From Kocuria turfanensis (GTDB lineage Bacteria; Actinomycetota; Actinomycetes; Actinomycetales; Micrococcaceae), in NCBI RefSeq assembly GCF_001580365.1, contig NZ_CP014480.1, positions 2,749,954 to 2,813,953 on the forward strand: DNA of 64,000 bases, in the 5' to 3' direction. The number at the start of each line of letters is the position of its first letter. Position 1 is the first letter of the stretch. The translations under genes and the position numbers were made by a program. Positions 1 to 7,654 of the stretch are shown here, one piece after another. The notes under the pieces are model-generated. The model saw nothing but the letters and a program-made list of their open reading frames with translations. It was not told where the DNA came from and did not search any database.

Positions 1-489
1 CCAGGCGGCCCACGGCCGCTCCTGGGGGCCGGGGCCCAGCAGGTAGACGCGCTCGCCGGGGGCCGCGGCCGCCGCCCACCGGCTGCCGGGCCCGTCCTGG
101 CCGTGCCCGTCGTGCACCACGACGTCGATCACCAGCTCCGGCACCACGATCCCGCAGAAGGTGGTGCGCCGGACGCCGCGCACGGTGTAGGTGCGCATCC
201 AGCCGCGCTCCTCGGCGGGGCGGGCGAACCAGCCCTCGCGCAGGCCCACGGAGAGGTCCGCCCGCTCGGGTGCCCGGCCGGGCGGCGGGACGAGCAGCTT
301 GATGTACGCGTCCCGGCACCGGGTCGACTCCCCGGCCCCGAGCAGGGCCGGGGAGAGGCCGGCGAGCTCCGGGCCCGCCAGGGTGATGCGGCGGAAGGAC
401 GGGCACAGCGGCGTCACGGACGTCACGGCGGCCTCGACGCAGAGCACGGGAGCGGCGGGGGCGGCCCCCGGGGTGCTGGTGACGGTCAC
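1..489 (-). CDS. Siderophore-interacting protein (FAD ferric-siderophore reductase), partial
   Basis: The N-terminal 163 residues are visible; the rest lies beyond the left edge. Early in the FAD domain the sequence MRTYTVRGVR matches the R-x-Y-(T/S)-x-R flavin-binding motif of the SIP/ViuB family, which reduces ferric siderophores with NAD(P)H in the cytoplasm so that iron is released. The GTG start overlaps the TGA of the ABC ATPase gene as GTGA, so it is the last visible cistron of the iron-siderophore uptake operon and is probably translationally coupled. Its position after the uptake genes supports a role in iron release from the imported desferrioxamine-type complex. Family assignment is firm; the exact substrate is inferred from the neighbours. 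Confidence 0.9.
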   Translation of the reverse strand, partial: MTVTSTPGAAPAAPVLCVEAAVTSVTPLCPSFRRITLAGPELAGLSPALLGAGESTRCRDAYIKLLVPPPGRAPERADLSVGLREGWFARPAEERGWMRTYTVRGVRRTTFCGIVVPELVIDVVVHDGHGQDGPGSRWAAAAAPGERVYLLGPGPQERPWAAW

Positions 490-1415
490 GACAGGTTCCT
501 CACGGTCTCGGCGGCGGGGCGGGTGCCCGCCGCGGGGGTCGGGACCGGGGTCCCGGTGGACGGAGCGGGGTGGGCGCCCTCCCGGGCCCGCCCGCGCGGC
601 AGGACGACGGGGCGCCCGCCCACGGGGTCGGGCACCACGTCGGCGCGCAGACCGAAGACCTCGGCCAGCAGCTCGGGGGTGAGCACCTCGGCCGGCGGGC
701 CCACGGCCACGATCCGGCCCGCGGCCATCGCCACGAGCCGGTCGGCCACGCGGGCGGCCAGGTTGAGCTCGTGCAGGACGGCCACCACGGTGGCCCGGCC
801 CGGCCCCTCCGGGTGCTCGAGCCCGCGCAGCATGTCCAGCAGGTCCACCTGGTGGGCCAGGTCGAGGTAGGAGGTGGGCTCGTCGAGCAGCATGGTGCGG
901 GCCTGCTGGGCCAGGGTCAGGGCGATCCAGGCCCGCTGGCGCTGCCCGCCGGAGAGCTCCTCCACCGGGCGCCCGGCGAGCGCGGTGAGCTCGGTGAGCT
1001 CCATGGCCCGCGCCACGGCCGCGTCGTCGTCGGGGGAGGGGGCGCCCCACCAGCGGCGGTGGGGATGCCGCCCGCGCTCCACGAGCTCGGCGACGGTCAG
1101 CCCCTCCGGCACCACCGGGGACTGCGGCAGGAGGCTGACGGATCGGGCGTACTGGCGGGAGTGCCACTGGCGCACCCCGCGGCCGTCGGCCTCGAGGGTC
1201 CCGGCCAGCGGCTTGAGCTGCCGGGACAGGCCCTTGAGCAGCGTCGTCTTGCCGCATCCGTTGGCGCCGATGAGCACGGTGGTGCAGCCGTGCGGGATGT
1301 CCAGGTCGACCTCCCGCACCACGGTGCGGTCGTCGTAGCCCAGGGACAGCCCGCGCATCCGGAACGCCGGGGCCTCGGCCTCCGGGTCCGCCACGGCGTG
1401 CAGGTCGGGTGTCAC
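486..1415 (-). CDS. Iron-siderophore ABC transporter ATP-binding protein (FepC/FhuC type)
   Basis: A 309-residue ATPase that powers siderophore import. Walker A is GANGCGKTT at about residues 50-58, the signature is LSGGQRQR, and Walker B is MLLDEPTS followed by the D-loop YLDL. A switch His lies in AVLHELNL. The C-terminal tail is Pro-rich and not conserved. I chose the GTG start (protein begins VTPDLHAV) because GGAGG lies about 6 nt upstream and the start overlaps the permease stop as GTGA; the open frame extends further upstream but only as antisense-like sequence. It is cistron four of a five-gene operon: binding protein, permease, permease, ATPase, reductase. Confidence 0.95.
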   Translation of the reverse strand: MTPDLHAVADPEAEAPAFRMRGLSLGYDDRTVVREVDLDIPHGCTTVLIGANGCGKTTLLKGLSRQLKPLAGTLEADGRGVRQWHSRQYARSVSLLPQSPVVPEGLTVAELVERGRHPHRRWWGAPSPDDDAAVARAMELTELTALAGRPVEELSGGQRQRAWIALTLAQQARTMLLDEPTSYLDLAHQVDLLDMLRGLEHPEGPGRATVVAVLHELNLAARVADRLVAMAAGRIVAVGPPAEVLTPELLAEVFGLRADVVPDPVGGRPVVLPRGRAREGAHPAPSTGTPVPTPAAGTRPAAETVRNLS

Positions 1416-2491
1416 GCGGTACCTCCTCTCCGCTGCCGCACGAGCAGCCACAGCATCACGGGCGCGCCCACGGCCCCGGTGACCACGCCGGCCGGCAGCT
1501 GCGTGCCCGCCAGCAGGTCCGAGCCCAGCGAGTCGGCGACCACCACGACCACCGCGCCCACCAGGGCGCAGGCCAGGATCGAGGTCCGGCCGCGGGTCAG
1601 GGCGGTGGCCACCGGGGTGGACATCAGGGCCACGAAGGCCAGCGGGCCGGTGGCGGCCGTCGCGGCGGCGGCGAGCAGCACGCCCAGGCCCAGGGCGAGG
1701 GCCCGGCTGCGACCCGGGTGGGCGCCCAGTCCCGCGGCGAGCTCGGGGCCGAGCTCGGCGGGCTCGAGGGCCCGGTGCGCGGCCACGGCCGCGGGCACCG
1801 CCAGCAGCAGGCAGGCGCCGAGCACGGTGATCCGCTCCCACGTGGCCGCGCTCAGGGACCCCGCGGTCCAGACCGCGGCGTCCTGGGCGGAGTTCAGGGC
1901 CAGCCGCGTCAGCATGGCGGCGGTGACCGCCTGGGCCAGGGCGGCCACGCCGATCCCGGCGAGCAGGAACCGTTCGCCCACGATCCCCCCGCCGCGCAGG
2001 CGCACCGAGGCGGTGGCGATCAGGGCGGCGGCGAGCAGCGCCCCGGCCAGCGCCGTCCAGGACACGGCGGTGCCGCGCAGGCCCCACAGCGCCGTGCCCG
2101 CCACGGCGCCCGCCGCGGCCCCGTAGGTGATGCCCAGGATGTCGGGGCTGGCCAGCGGATTGCGCAGCACCCGGCGGAACAGCGCCCCGGAGCAGCCGAG
2201 GGCGGTCCCGGCCAGGGCGCCCAGCACCGCGCGCGGCAGCTTCTCCTGCAGGACGATGAAGCTCGCCCCCGGGATCTGCTCGCCCGCGAGGATCGCGAAG
2301 AAGTCGGGGATCGTCACGGTGTAGCGCCCCAGCAGCACCCGCACGGCCAGGGCCGCCAGCAGGGCGAGGGCGAGCAGGGCCACCGCCCGGCGGGTCCGGC
2401 GGGCGCGGGTGCGGCGGACCGCCCGCAGCGCCTCGGCGGCCCCGGTGTCCTCCGGGGCGGCGGGGGCGGGGGCGAGCGCGGTGCCGGTCAC
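1412..2491 (-). CDS. FecCD-family iron-siderophore permease
   Basis: A 359-residue integral membrane protein of the FecCD/BtuC family, one of two permease subunits for ferric siderophore. After a short Arg-rich cytoplasmic N-terminus come about nine to ten hydrophobic helices. The family motif GALFRRVLRNPLASPDILGI, with the typical N-P-L-A-x-P-D-x-L-G core, is near residue 110. The GTG start overlaps the preceding permease stop (GTGA), and the gene ends in the same kind of overlap with the ATPase. All uptake cistrons are therefore tightly coupled. The paired non-identical permeases suggest a heterodimeric channel, as in FepDG. Confidence 0.94.
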   Translation of the reverse strand: MTGTALAPAPAAPEDTGAAEALRAVRRTRARRTRRAVALLALALLAALAVRVLLGRYTVTIPDFFAILAGEQIPGASFIVLQEKLPRAVLGALAGTALGCSGALFRRVLRNPLASPDILGITYGAAAGAVAGTALWGLRGTAVSWTALAGALLAAALIATASVRLRGGGIVGERFLLAGIGVAALAQAVTAAMLTRLALNSAQDAAVWTAGSLSAATWERITVLGACLLLAVPAAVAAHRALEPAELGPELAAGLGAHPGRSRALALGLGVLLAAAATAATGPLAFVALMSTPVATALTRGRTSILACALVGAVVVVVADSLGSDLLAGTQLPAGVVTGAVGAPVMLWLLVRQRRGGTA

Positions 2492-3570
2492 AGGGTCACG
2501 CTCCGTCCCCGGCGCAGCAGCGCCAGCAGCACGGGCACGCCGAGGACCACCGTGGTGATGCCCACGTGGATCTCCTGCGGCGGGGTGAGCACGCGCCCCA
2601 GGACGTCGGCCAGCAGCAGCAGCGCGGGCCCGAGCACCGCGCTGAACAGCACGATCCAGCGGTAGTCGCCGCCCAGGAAGCGGCGCACGGCGTGGGGGAC
2701 GAGCAGGCCCACGAAGGCGATGGGCCCGGCCAGGGCGGTCGCGGAGCCCGAGAGCAGGACCACGCCCACGAAGACCAGCACGCGCTGCAGGCCCAGGTCC
2801 ACACCGAGCCCGCGGGCGAGCTCGTCGCCCAGGGCCATGGCGTTGAGCCCGGAGGAGCCGCCCAGCACCAGCAGCACGCCGAGGAGTACGAGGGGGGCCA
2901 CGGCGGCGAGGTCGGTGCTCTCGGCGCGGGCGACCGAGCCGATGCTCCAGAACCGGAAGCGGTCCAGCACTGCGGGCTGGCTGAGCACCACGGAGGTGGT
3001 GAGCGCGGTGAAGCCGGCGCTGACCGCGGCGCCGGAGAGGACCAGGCCCGCCGGGGTGGGGGCCCCGCCGCCCAGCCGGGAGGAGCCGAAGACGAGCACG
3101 GCGGCCACGGCCGAGCCGGTGAGGGCGAGCGCGGTCAGCTGCCACGTGGCCGCCACGCCGAGCCAGCCGAGGCCCAGCACCACCGCGCAGGAGGCGCCGG
3201 CGGTCAGGCCCAGCAGTCCCGGGTCGCCCAGGGGGTTGCGGCTGACGCCCTGCATGCCGGCGCCGGCCACGGCCAGCGCCGCCCCGACGAGCACGGCGGT
3301 GAGGGTCCGCGGGATCCGGCTCTGCACCACGGCCGCGTCGATGCCCAGCCCGGCGGTGAGCTGGGACCCGCCGTCCAGCAGGGCGGCGGGCAGCCCGGCG
3401 AGCACCTGGACCACCGTGGCGGGATCCACCGAGCGGGCGCCCCAGAACAGGGACGCCGCCGCGGAGACCGCCAGCAGCAGGAGGGCGGCGAGCAGGGCGG
3501 GGCCCCGGCGCCGCTGGGCGGCGCCGGGGCCCCGGGGGGCGGCGGGGGGTGCCGTGCTGGTGCTGCTCAC
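2488..3570 (-). CDS. FecCD-family iron-siderophore permease
   Basis: A 360-residue polytopic membrane protein and the second FecCD permease. It has the family motif GVSRNPLGDPGLLGL after the second or third helix (about residue 110) and the late motif GPIAFVGLLVPHAVR that contacts the ATPase. The start is GTG, 13 nt after the binding-protein stop, and the C-terminus overlaps the next permease. It probably pairs with the product of 1412-2491 as a heterodimeric channel for the siderophore handed over by the lipoprotein. No irregularities were seen. Confidence 0.94.
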   Translation of the reverse strand: MSSTSTAPPAAPRGPGAAQRRRGPALLAALLLLAVSAAASLFWGARSVDPATVVQVLAGLPAALLDGGSQLTAGLGIDAAVVQSRIPRTLTAVLVGAALAVAGAGMQGVSRNPLGDPGLLGLTAGASCAVVLGLGWLGVAATWQLTALALTGSAVAAVLVFGSSRLGGGAPTPAGLVLSGAAVSAGFTALTTSVVLSQPAVLDRFRFWSIGSVARAESTDLAAVAPLVLLGVLLVLGGSSGLNAMALGDELARGLGVDLGLQRVLVFVGVVLLSGSATALAGPIAFVGLLVPHAVRRFLGGDYRWIVLFSAVLGPALLLLADVLGRVLTPPQEIHVGITTVVLGVPVLLALLRRGRSVTL

Positions 3571-3583
3571 CGGGACCGGGGGC

Positions 3584-4675
3584 TCACTGACCGCCGGCCG
3601 AGGCCGCGGCCTCGGCGATGTCCGGCAGCACGTTCTCGAGCGCCCACGGGATGCTCAGCGGGGAGGCCGCCGAGACCGAGAGCACCTCCTGCTGGTCGCT
3701 CTGGAGCACCAGGGCGCCGTCGGCCACCGCGGGGACGCGGCTGAGCAGGGGGTCGTTCTCGATGGCCTCGCGCACGCCCTCGTCCTCGGCCCAGCTCACG
3801 AAGACGTCCGAGGTCAGCTCGTCGGCCCGCTCCGGGGACCAGGTGACGTAGAACTCGTCCTCCTTGCCCCGGGCGGCCTCCTCGACCGCCTCGGACTGGA
3901 CCATGCCCAGGGACTGGAGGAACTTGGGGCGGTTGTCCACCGCGGTGTAGGCGAAGATCTGGTCGGCCGCGGACGGGTCGAGCGTGCCGTAGACGAAGGA
4001 GGTGCCCTCCAGCTCCGGGTACTCGGCGGCGGCGTCCGCGATCTGCTGCTCGACGTCCGCCACGACCTCGGCGGCCCGCTCCTCCCGGCCCAGGGCCTGG
4101 CCGATGAGCTCCGTGGAGTCCTGCCAGGACGTCCCGTAGGCCACGGCGTCCTCGGGGAAGCCGATGACGGGGGCGATCTCCGAGAGCTTGTCGTAGTCCT
4201 CCTGCGTCAGCCCGGAGTAGGCGCCCAGGATGACGTCCGGCTCGAGTGCGGCGATCGCCTCGAAGTTGATGCCGTCCGTCTCGGAGTAGGTCTCCGGGGC
4301 CTCGGCGCCGGACTCCTCGAGGGCGGCGTCGAACCAGTCCGTGGACCCGTTCTCGTTGGCGCCGAAGTCCAGGGCGGGCACCCCGACCGGGACCACGCCG
4401 AGGGCGGTCGCCACGTCGTGGTTGACCCAGGACACCGTGGCCACGCGCTCGGGGGCCTCCTCGATCGTGGTCTCGCCGAACTCGTGGGTGACGGTGCGGG
4501 GGAACTCGCCGGTGGTCCCGGCCGCGGCGGTGGACCCACCGTCGGACTCCCCGCCCGCCGTTCCGGTCGAGCACCCGGTGAGCAGCAGGGCCCCGGTGGC
4601 CAGCAGGGCGGCCGGGGTGAGGGCGCGGCGGGCGGAGGACAGCGGGCGCGGAGCGCGGGGAAGGAGAGGGGCCAC
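3584..4675 (-). CDS. Iron-siderophore ABC transporter substrate-binding lipoprotein
   Basis: A 363-residue periplasmic-binding-type lipoprotein (FepB/FhuD-like, helical-backbone fold). An Arg-containing N-region and hydrophobic core end in the lipobox LLTGC, with the acylated Cys at about residue 35. A Gly/Ser/Thr-rich linker and the PBP2 iron-siderophore domain follow (for example ALEPDVILGAYSGLTQEDYDKL). Two GTG codons, at 4681 and 4675, could start it; I prefer 4675 because the purine-rich AAAGGG sits about 5 nt before it. It is the first gene of the leftward uptake operon, and an iron box lies about 50 nt upstream at 4723-4741, so iron repression is expected. The bound siderophore is probably the hydroxamate made by the divergent operon. 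Confidence 0.93.
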   Translation of the reverse strand: MAPLLPRAPRPLSSARRALTPAALLATGALLLTGCSTGTAGGESDGGSTAAAGTTGEFPRTVTHEFGETTIEEAPERVATVSWVNHDVATALGVVPVGVPALDFGANENGSTDWFDAALEESGAEAPETYSETDGINFEAIAALEPDVILGAYSGLTQEDYDKLSEIAPVIGFPEDAVAYGTSWQDSTELIGQALGREERAAEVVADVEQQIADAAAEYPELEGTSFVYGTLDPSAADQIFAYTAVDNRPKFLQSLGMVQSEAVEEAARGKEDEFYVTWSPERADELTSDVFVSWAEDEGVREAIENDPLLSRVPAVADGALVLQSDQQEVLSVSAASPLSIPWALENVLPDIAEAAASAGGQ

Positions 4676-4722
4676 GGCCACCCTTTCGACGGACGACGGC
4701 GGCGCCGTCGGTGCGAATGCGG

Positions 4723-4741
4723 TTAGGGAAGGTTTGCCTAA
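4723..4741. promoter_or_regulatory. DtxR/IdeR iron box upstream of the uptake operon
   Basis: The 19 bases TTAGGGAAGGTTTGCCTAA have TTAGG and CCTAA arms and match the known DtxR/IdeR/DmdR1 consensus pattern TTAGGNWAGNCTNNCCTAA, apart from the core C. It lies just upstream of the binding-protein start, where repressor occupancy would block the leftward promoter when iron is plentiful. Confidence 0.82.
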
Positions 4742-4820
4742 CCACCGGACAGGGATCACCCTAGGATGGGCGACGGCGAATACGCAACACGGGCATGATG
4801 TAATCGCGGTGCCGATGTGG

Positions 4821-4839
4821 TTAGGTAAGGCTTGCCTCA
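4821..4839. promoter_or_regulatory. DtxR/IdeR iron box upstream of the desferrioxamine operon
   Basis: TTAGGTAAGGCTTGCCTCA is a second 19-base iron box with one mismatch in the right arm (CCTCA instead of CCTAA). It lies 47 nt before the decarboxylase ATG. Together with the box at 4723-4741 it suggests separate but parallel iron control of biosynthesis and uptake from one intergenic region. Confidence 0.8.
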
Positions 4840-4886
4840 CCCCGAGGCGTGCCCCCGGCCCCATCGATCCCCCCTGCGAGGAGCCC

Positions 4887-6350
4887 ATGAACGACTTCCT
4901 GTTCACCCGCCGGACCCCGGCCCAGTACGCCAGTGCCCTGCACGGCACCGTCGACGCGGTGGCTATCCACCTGGCCGGCACGGAGCGCCCCCGCTCCGCC
5001 GCCACGCCCGCCGAGCTCGAGGACCTCGTCGCGCGCGTCGACCTCGACCGCCCCCTCGGGGACGTCGCCGCCGTGCTCGAGGAGACGCGCCGGCTCTACC
5101 TCGACCACGCGGTGCACTTCCACGACCCCGGCTACATGGCTCACCTCAACTGCCCGGTGGCCATCCCCGCCGTGGCCGCCGAGGCCCTCACCGCGGCCGT
5201 GAACACCGCGGTCGAGACGTGGGACCAGTCCACCACCGCGACCCTGGTGGAGCAGCGGCTCGTGGACTGGACCACCGCCCGGATCGGCTTCCCCGCGGCG
5301 GGGGAGCCGGACGGGGTGTTCACCACCGGGGGCACCCAGTCCAACCTCCAGGCCCTCTTCACCGCCCGCGAGCAGCGGCTGTCCCGCCCGCACGCGGCCC
5401 CGCGGCAGGAGCGCCTCGGCCGGCTGCGGATCGTGGCGGGCGAGCACGCGCACTTCAGCGTGGACCGGGCCGCCCACCTGCTCGGGCTGCCCGCGGACGC
5501 GGTCGTCCCCGTGCCGGCCGGCCGGGACGGGGCGCTGGACCCGGTCGCCCTCGAACGGGCCCTGCACGAGGTCACGGCGGCCGGCGACGAGGTCGCCGCC
5601 GTCGTGGCCACCGCCGGGAGCACGGACCTCGGCGTGATCGACCCGCTGCCGGCGGTCGCGGACCTGTGCCGGGCGCACGACGTGTGGCTGCACGTGGACG
5701 CCGCCTACGGCGGGGGCCTGCTCGTCTCGCCCACCCGGCGGCACCTGCTGGACGGGATCGAGCGGGCCGACTCCGTGACCGTGGACTTCCACAAGTCCTG
5801 GTTCCAGCCGGTGGCCGCCTCCGCGCTGCTGCTGGCCCGGGGGCGGGACCTGCGCTTCTCGACCTGGAGCGCCGAGTACCTCAACCCCCGCCACGCGGTG
5901 CGGCCCAACCTGGTGGACAAGTCCCTGCAGACCACCCGGCGCTTCGACGCGCTCAAGCTGTGGATGACGCTGCGCACCGTCGGGGCCCCGGAGCTCGGCC
6001 GGACCCTGGACCGGGTCCTGGACCTCGCGCAGGAGGCCGGCCGGGTCGTGGCGGACGCCCCCGACATGGAGCTCGTGGCCCGGCCGGTGCTCTCCACCGT
6101 CCTGTTCCGGCACCGGCCCCCGGGCACCGACGACGACGCGGCGGAGCGTCTCGTCGAGCCGGTCCGGGCCGCGCTGTTCGACTCGGGGCGCGCGGTCGTG
6201 GCCTCGACCGTCGTCGGCGGCCGCCGCTGCCTGAAGTTCACGTTCCTCAACCCGGTGACCACCGCCGCGGACGTCGAGCGGGTGCTCGACCTGGTCCGCG
6301 CCGCCGCGCGGGACACCGCGCCGCTGGCCGCCGCGGCGGGGGCGCGCTGA
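4887..6350 (+). CDS. desA: PLP-dependent group II decarboxylase (lysine decarboxylase, DesA type)
   Basis: A 487-residue pyridoxal-phosphate decarboxylase of the group II (DDC/glutamate decarboxylase-like) fold. Visible motifs are the cofactor Asp in LHVDAAYGGGLL and the Schiff-base Lys303 in VDFHKSW. The substrate-binding region has the family-typical HFHDPGYMAHLNCP. In desferrioxamine pathways this enzyme converts lysine to cadaverine; the neighbouring N-hydroxylase and acyltransferase/synthetase support that role. The ATG start has GAGGAG about 4 nt upstream. The gene ends TGATG, sharing bases with the next start. Alternative substrates such as 2,4-diaminobutyrate or ornithine cannot be excluded from sequence alone. 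Confidence 0.9.
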   Translation: MNDFLFTRRTPAQYASALHGTVDAVAIHLAGTERPRSAATPAELEDLVARVDLDRPLGDVAAVLEETRRLYLDHAVHFHDPGYMAHLNCPVAIPAVAAEALTAAVNTAVETWDQSTTATLVEQRLVDWTTARIGFPAAGEPDGVFTTGGTQSNLQALFTAREQRLSRPHAAPRQERLGRLRIVAGEHAHFSVDRAAHLLGLPADAVVPVPAGRDGALDPVALERALHEVTAAGDEVAAVVATAGSTDLGVIDPLPAVADLCRAHDVWLHVDAAYGGGLLVSPTRRHLLDGIERADSVTVDFHKSWFQPVAASALLLARGRDLRFSTWSAEYLNPRHAVRPNLVDKSLQTTRRFDALKLWMTLRTVGAPELGRTLDRVLDLAQEAGRVVADAPDMELVARPVLSTVLFRHRPPGTDDDAAERLVEPVRAALFDSGRAVVASTVVGGRRCLKFTFLNPVTTAADVERVLDLVRAAARDTAPLAAAAGAR

Positions 6351-7654
6351 TGGCCACCGCGACCGAGCACGTGCACGACCTGCTGGGCATCGGGATCGGC
6401 CCCTTCAACCTGGGCCTGGCCTGCCTCGCGGCGCCGCTGGAGGACCTCGACGCGGTGTTCCTCGACGCCCGCGAGGGCTTCGACTGGCACCCCGGGCTGA
6501 TGCTCGAGGACGCCACCATCCAGGTCCCGTTCCTCGCCGACCTGGTCACGCTGGCCGACCCGACCTCCCCCTGGTCCTTCCTGCACTACCTCAAGCGGAC
6601 CGGGCGGCTCTACCCCTTCTACATCCGCGAGGACTTCAACCCGCTGCGCGCCGAGTACAGCGCCTACTGCCGGTGGGCGAGCGAGCAGCTGGAGAGCCTG
6701 CACTGGGGCCGCGAGGTCGTCGCCGTCGAGCGCGACGCCGCCGCGGACGCGTACACGGTCACCGCCCGCACCCGGACCGGGACGGAGCAGTGGCGGACCC
6801 GGCGCCTGGTCCTCGGCGTGGGCACCGTGCCGTGGGTGCCCGCCGGCGTCGAGCCCGGGACCGGTCCGGTCCTGCACACCAGCGACTACCTGCCCCGGCG
6901 CGAGGAGCTGCTGGGGCGGGAGAGCGTGACCGTGCTCGGCAGCGGCCAGTCCGCCGCGGAGGTCTACCGGGACCTGCTCGAGCGCGCCGGGGCGGACGGC
7001 CCCCGGGTCGACTGGATCACCCGCTCCCCGCGGTTCTTCCCCATGGAGTACACCAAGCTCACCCTCGAGATGACCTCCCCCGAGTACGTCGACCACTTCC
7101 ACGGCCTCGACCGGCACCGGCGGGACCGGCTCAACCGCGAGCACACGACGCTCTACAAGGGCATCAGCGCGGAGCTGGTGAACGAGATCCACGACCTGCT
7201 CTACCGCCGCTCGGTGCACGGGCACCCGGCGGGGCTGCTCACCACGAACACCTCCCTGACCGGCGCCCGGTGGGACGCCTCGGCCGGGACGGTGGAACTG
7301 GCGCTGCGCGACGACGAGCTCGAGCGCTGCTGGCGGCACACCACCGGCGCCCTGGTGCTCGCCACCGGCTACCGCGCCGAGGTCCCGGCCTTCCTGGACC
7401 CGGTGCGCGAGGAGATCGCCTGGGACGCCGCCGGGCGCTACGACGTCTCCCGCGACTACGCGATCGACCGGGAGCGCCGCCGGATCTGGGTGCAGAACGC
7501 CGAGGTGCACACCCACGGCCTGACCGCCCCCGATCTCGGCATGGGCGCCTACCGCAACAGCGTGATCCTCCGGGCCGTGACGGGCCGGGAGGTCTATCCG
7601 GTAGAGCCCGCCATCGCCTTCCAGACCTTCGGCATTCCCCAGGAGACCGCATGA
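6350..7654 (+). CDS. desB: Lysine/cadaverine N-hydroxylase (flavin monooxygenase, IucD/DesB type)
   Basis: A 434-residue class B flavin N-hydroxylating monooxygenase. The N-terminal FAD motif is GIGIGPFNLGLA (about residues 13-24), the NADPH motif is GSGQSAAEVY (about 200-209), and a late ATGYRAE motif is typical of lysine and ornithine N-hydroxylases. In the desferrioxamine route it N-hydroxylates cadaverine to give the future hydroxamate nitrogen. The start overlaps desA (TGATG) and the stop overlaps the next gene (ATGA), so the three biosynthetic cistrons are coupled. The length is normal for the family. Confidence 0.93.
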   Translation: MATATEHVHDLLGIGIGPFNLGLACLAAPLEDLDAVFLDAREGFDWHPGLMLEDATIQVPFLADLVTLADPTSPWSFLHYLKRTGRLYPFYIREDFNPLRAEYSAYCRWASEQLESLHWGREVVAVERDAAADAYTVTARTRTGTEQWRTRRLVLGVGTVPWVPAGVEPGTGPVLHTSDYLPRREELLGRESVTVLGSGQSAAEVYRDLLERAGADGPRVDWITRSPRFFPMEYTKLTLEMTSPEYVDHFHGLDRHRRDRLNREHTTLYKGISAELVNEIHDLLYRRSVHGHPAGLLTTNTSLTGARWDASAGTVELALRDDELERCWRHTTGALVLATGYRAEVPAFLDPVREEIAWDAAGRYDVSRDYAIDRERRRIWVQNAEVHTHGLTAPDLGMGAYRNSVILRAVTGREVYPVEPAIAFQTFGIPQETA

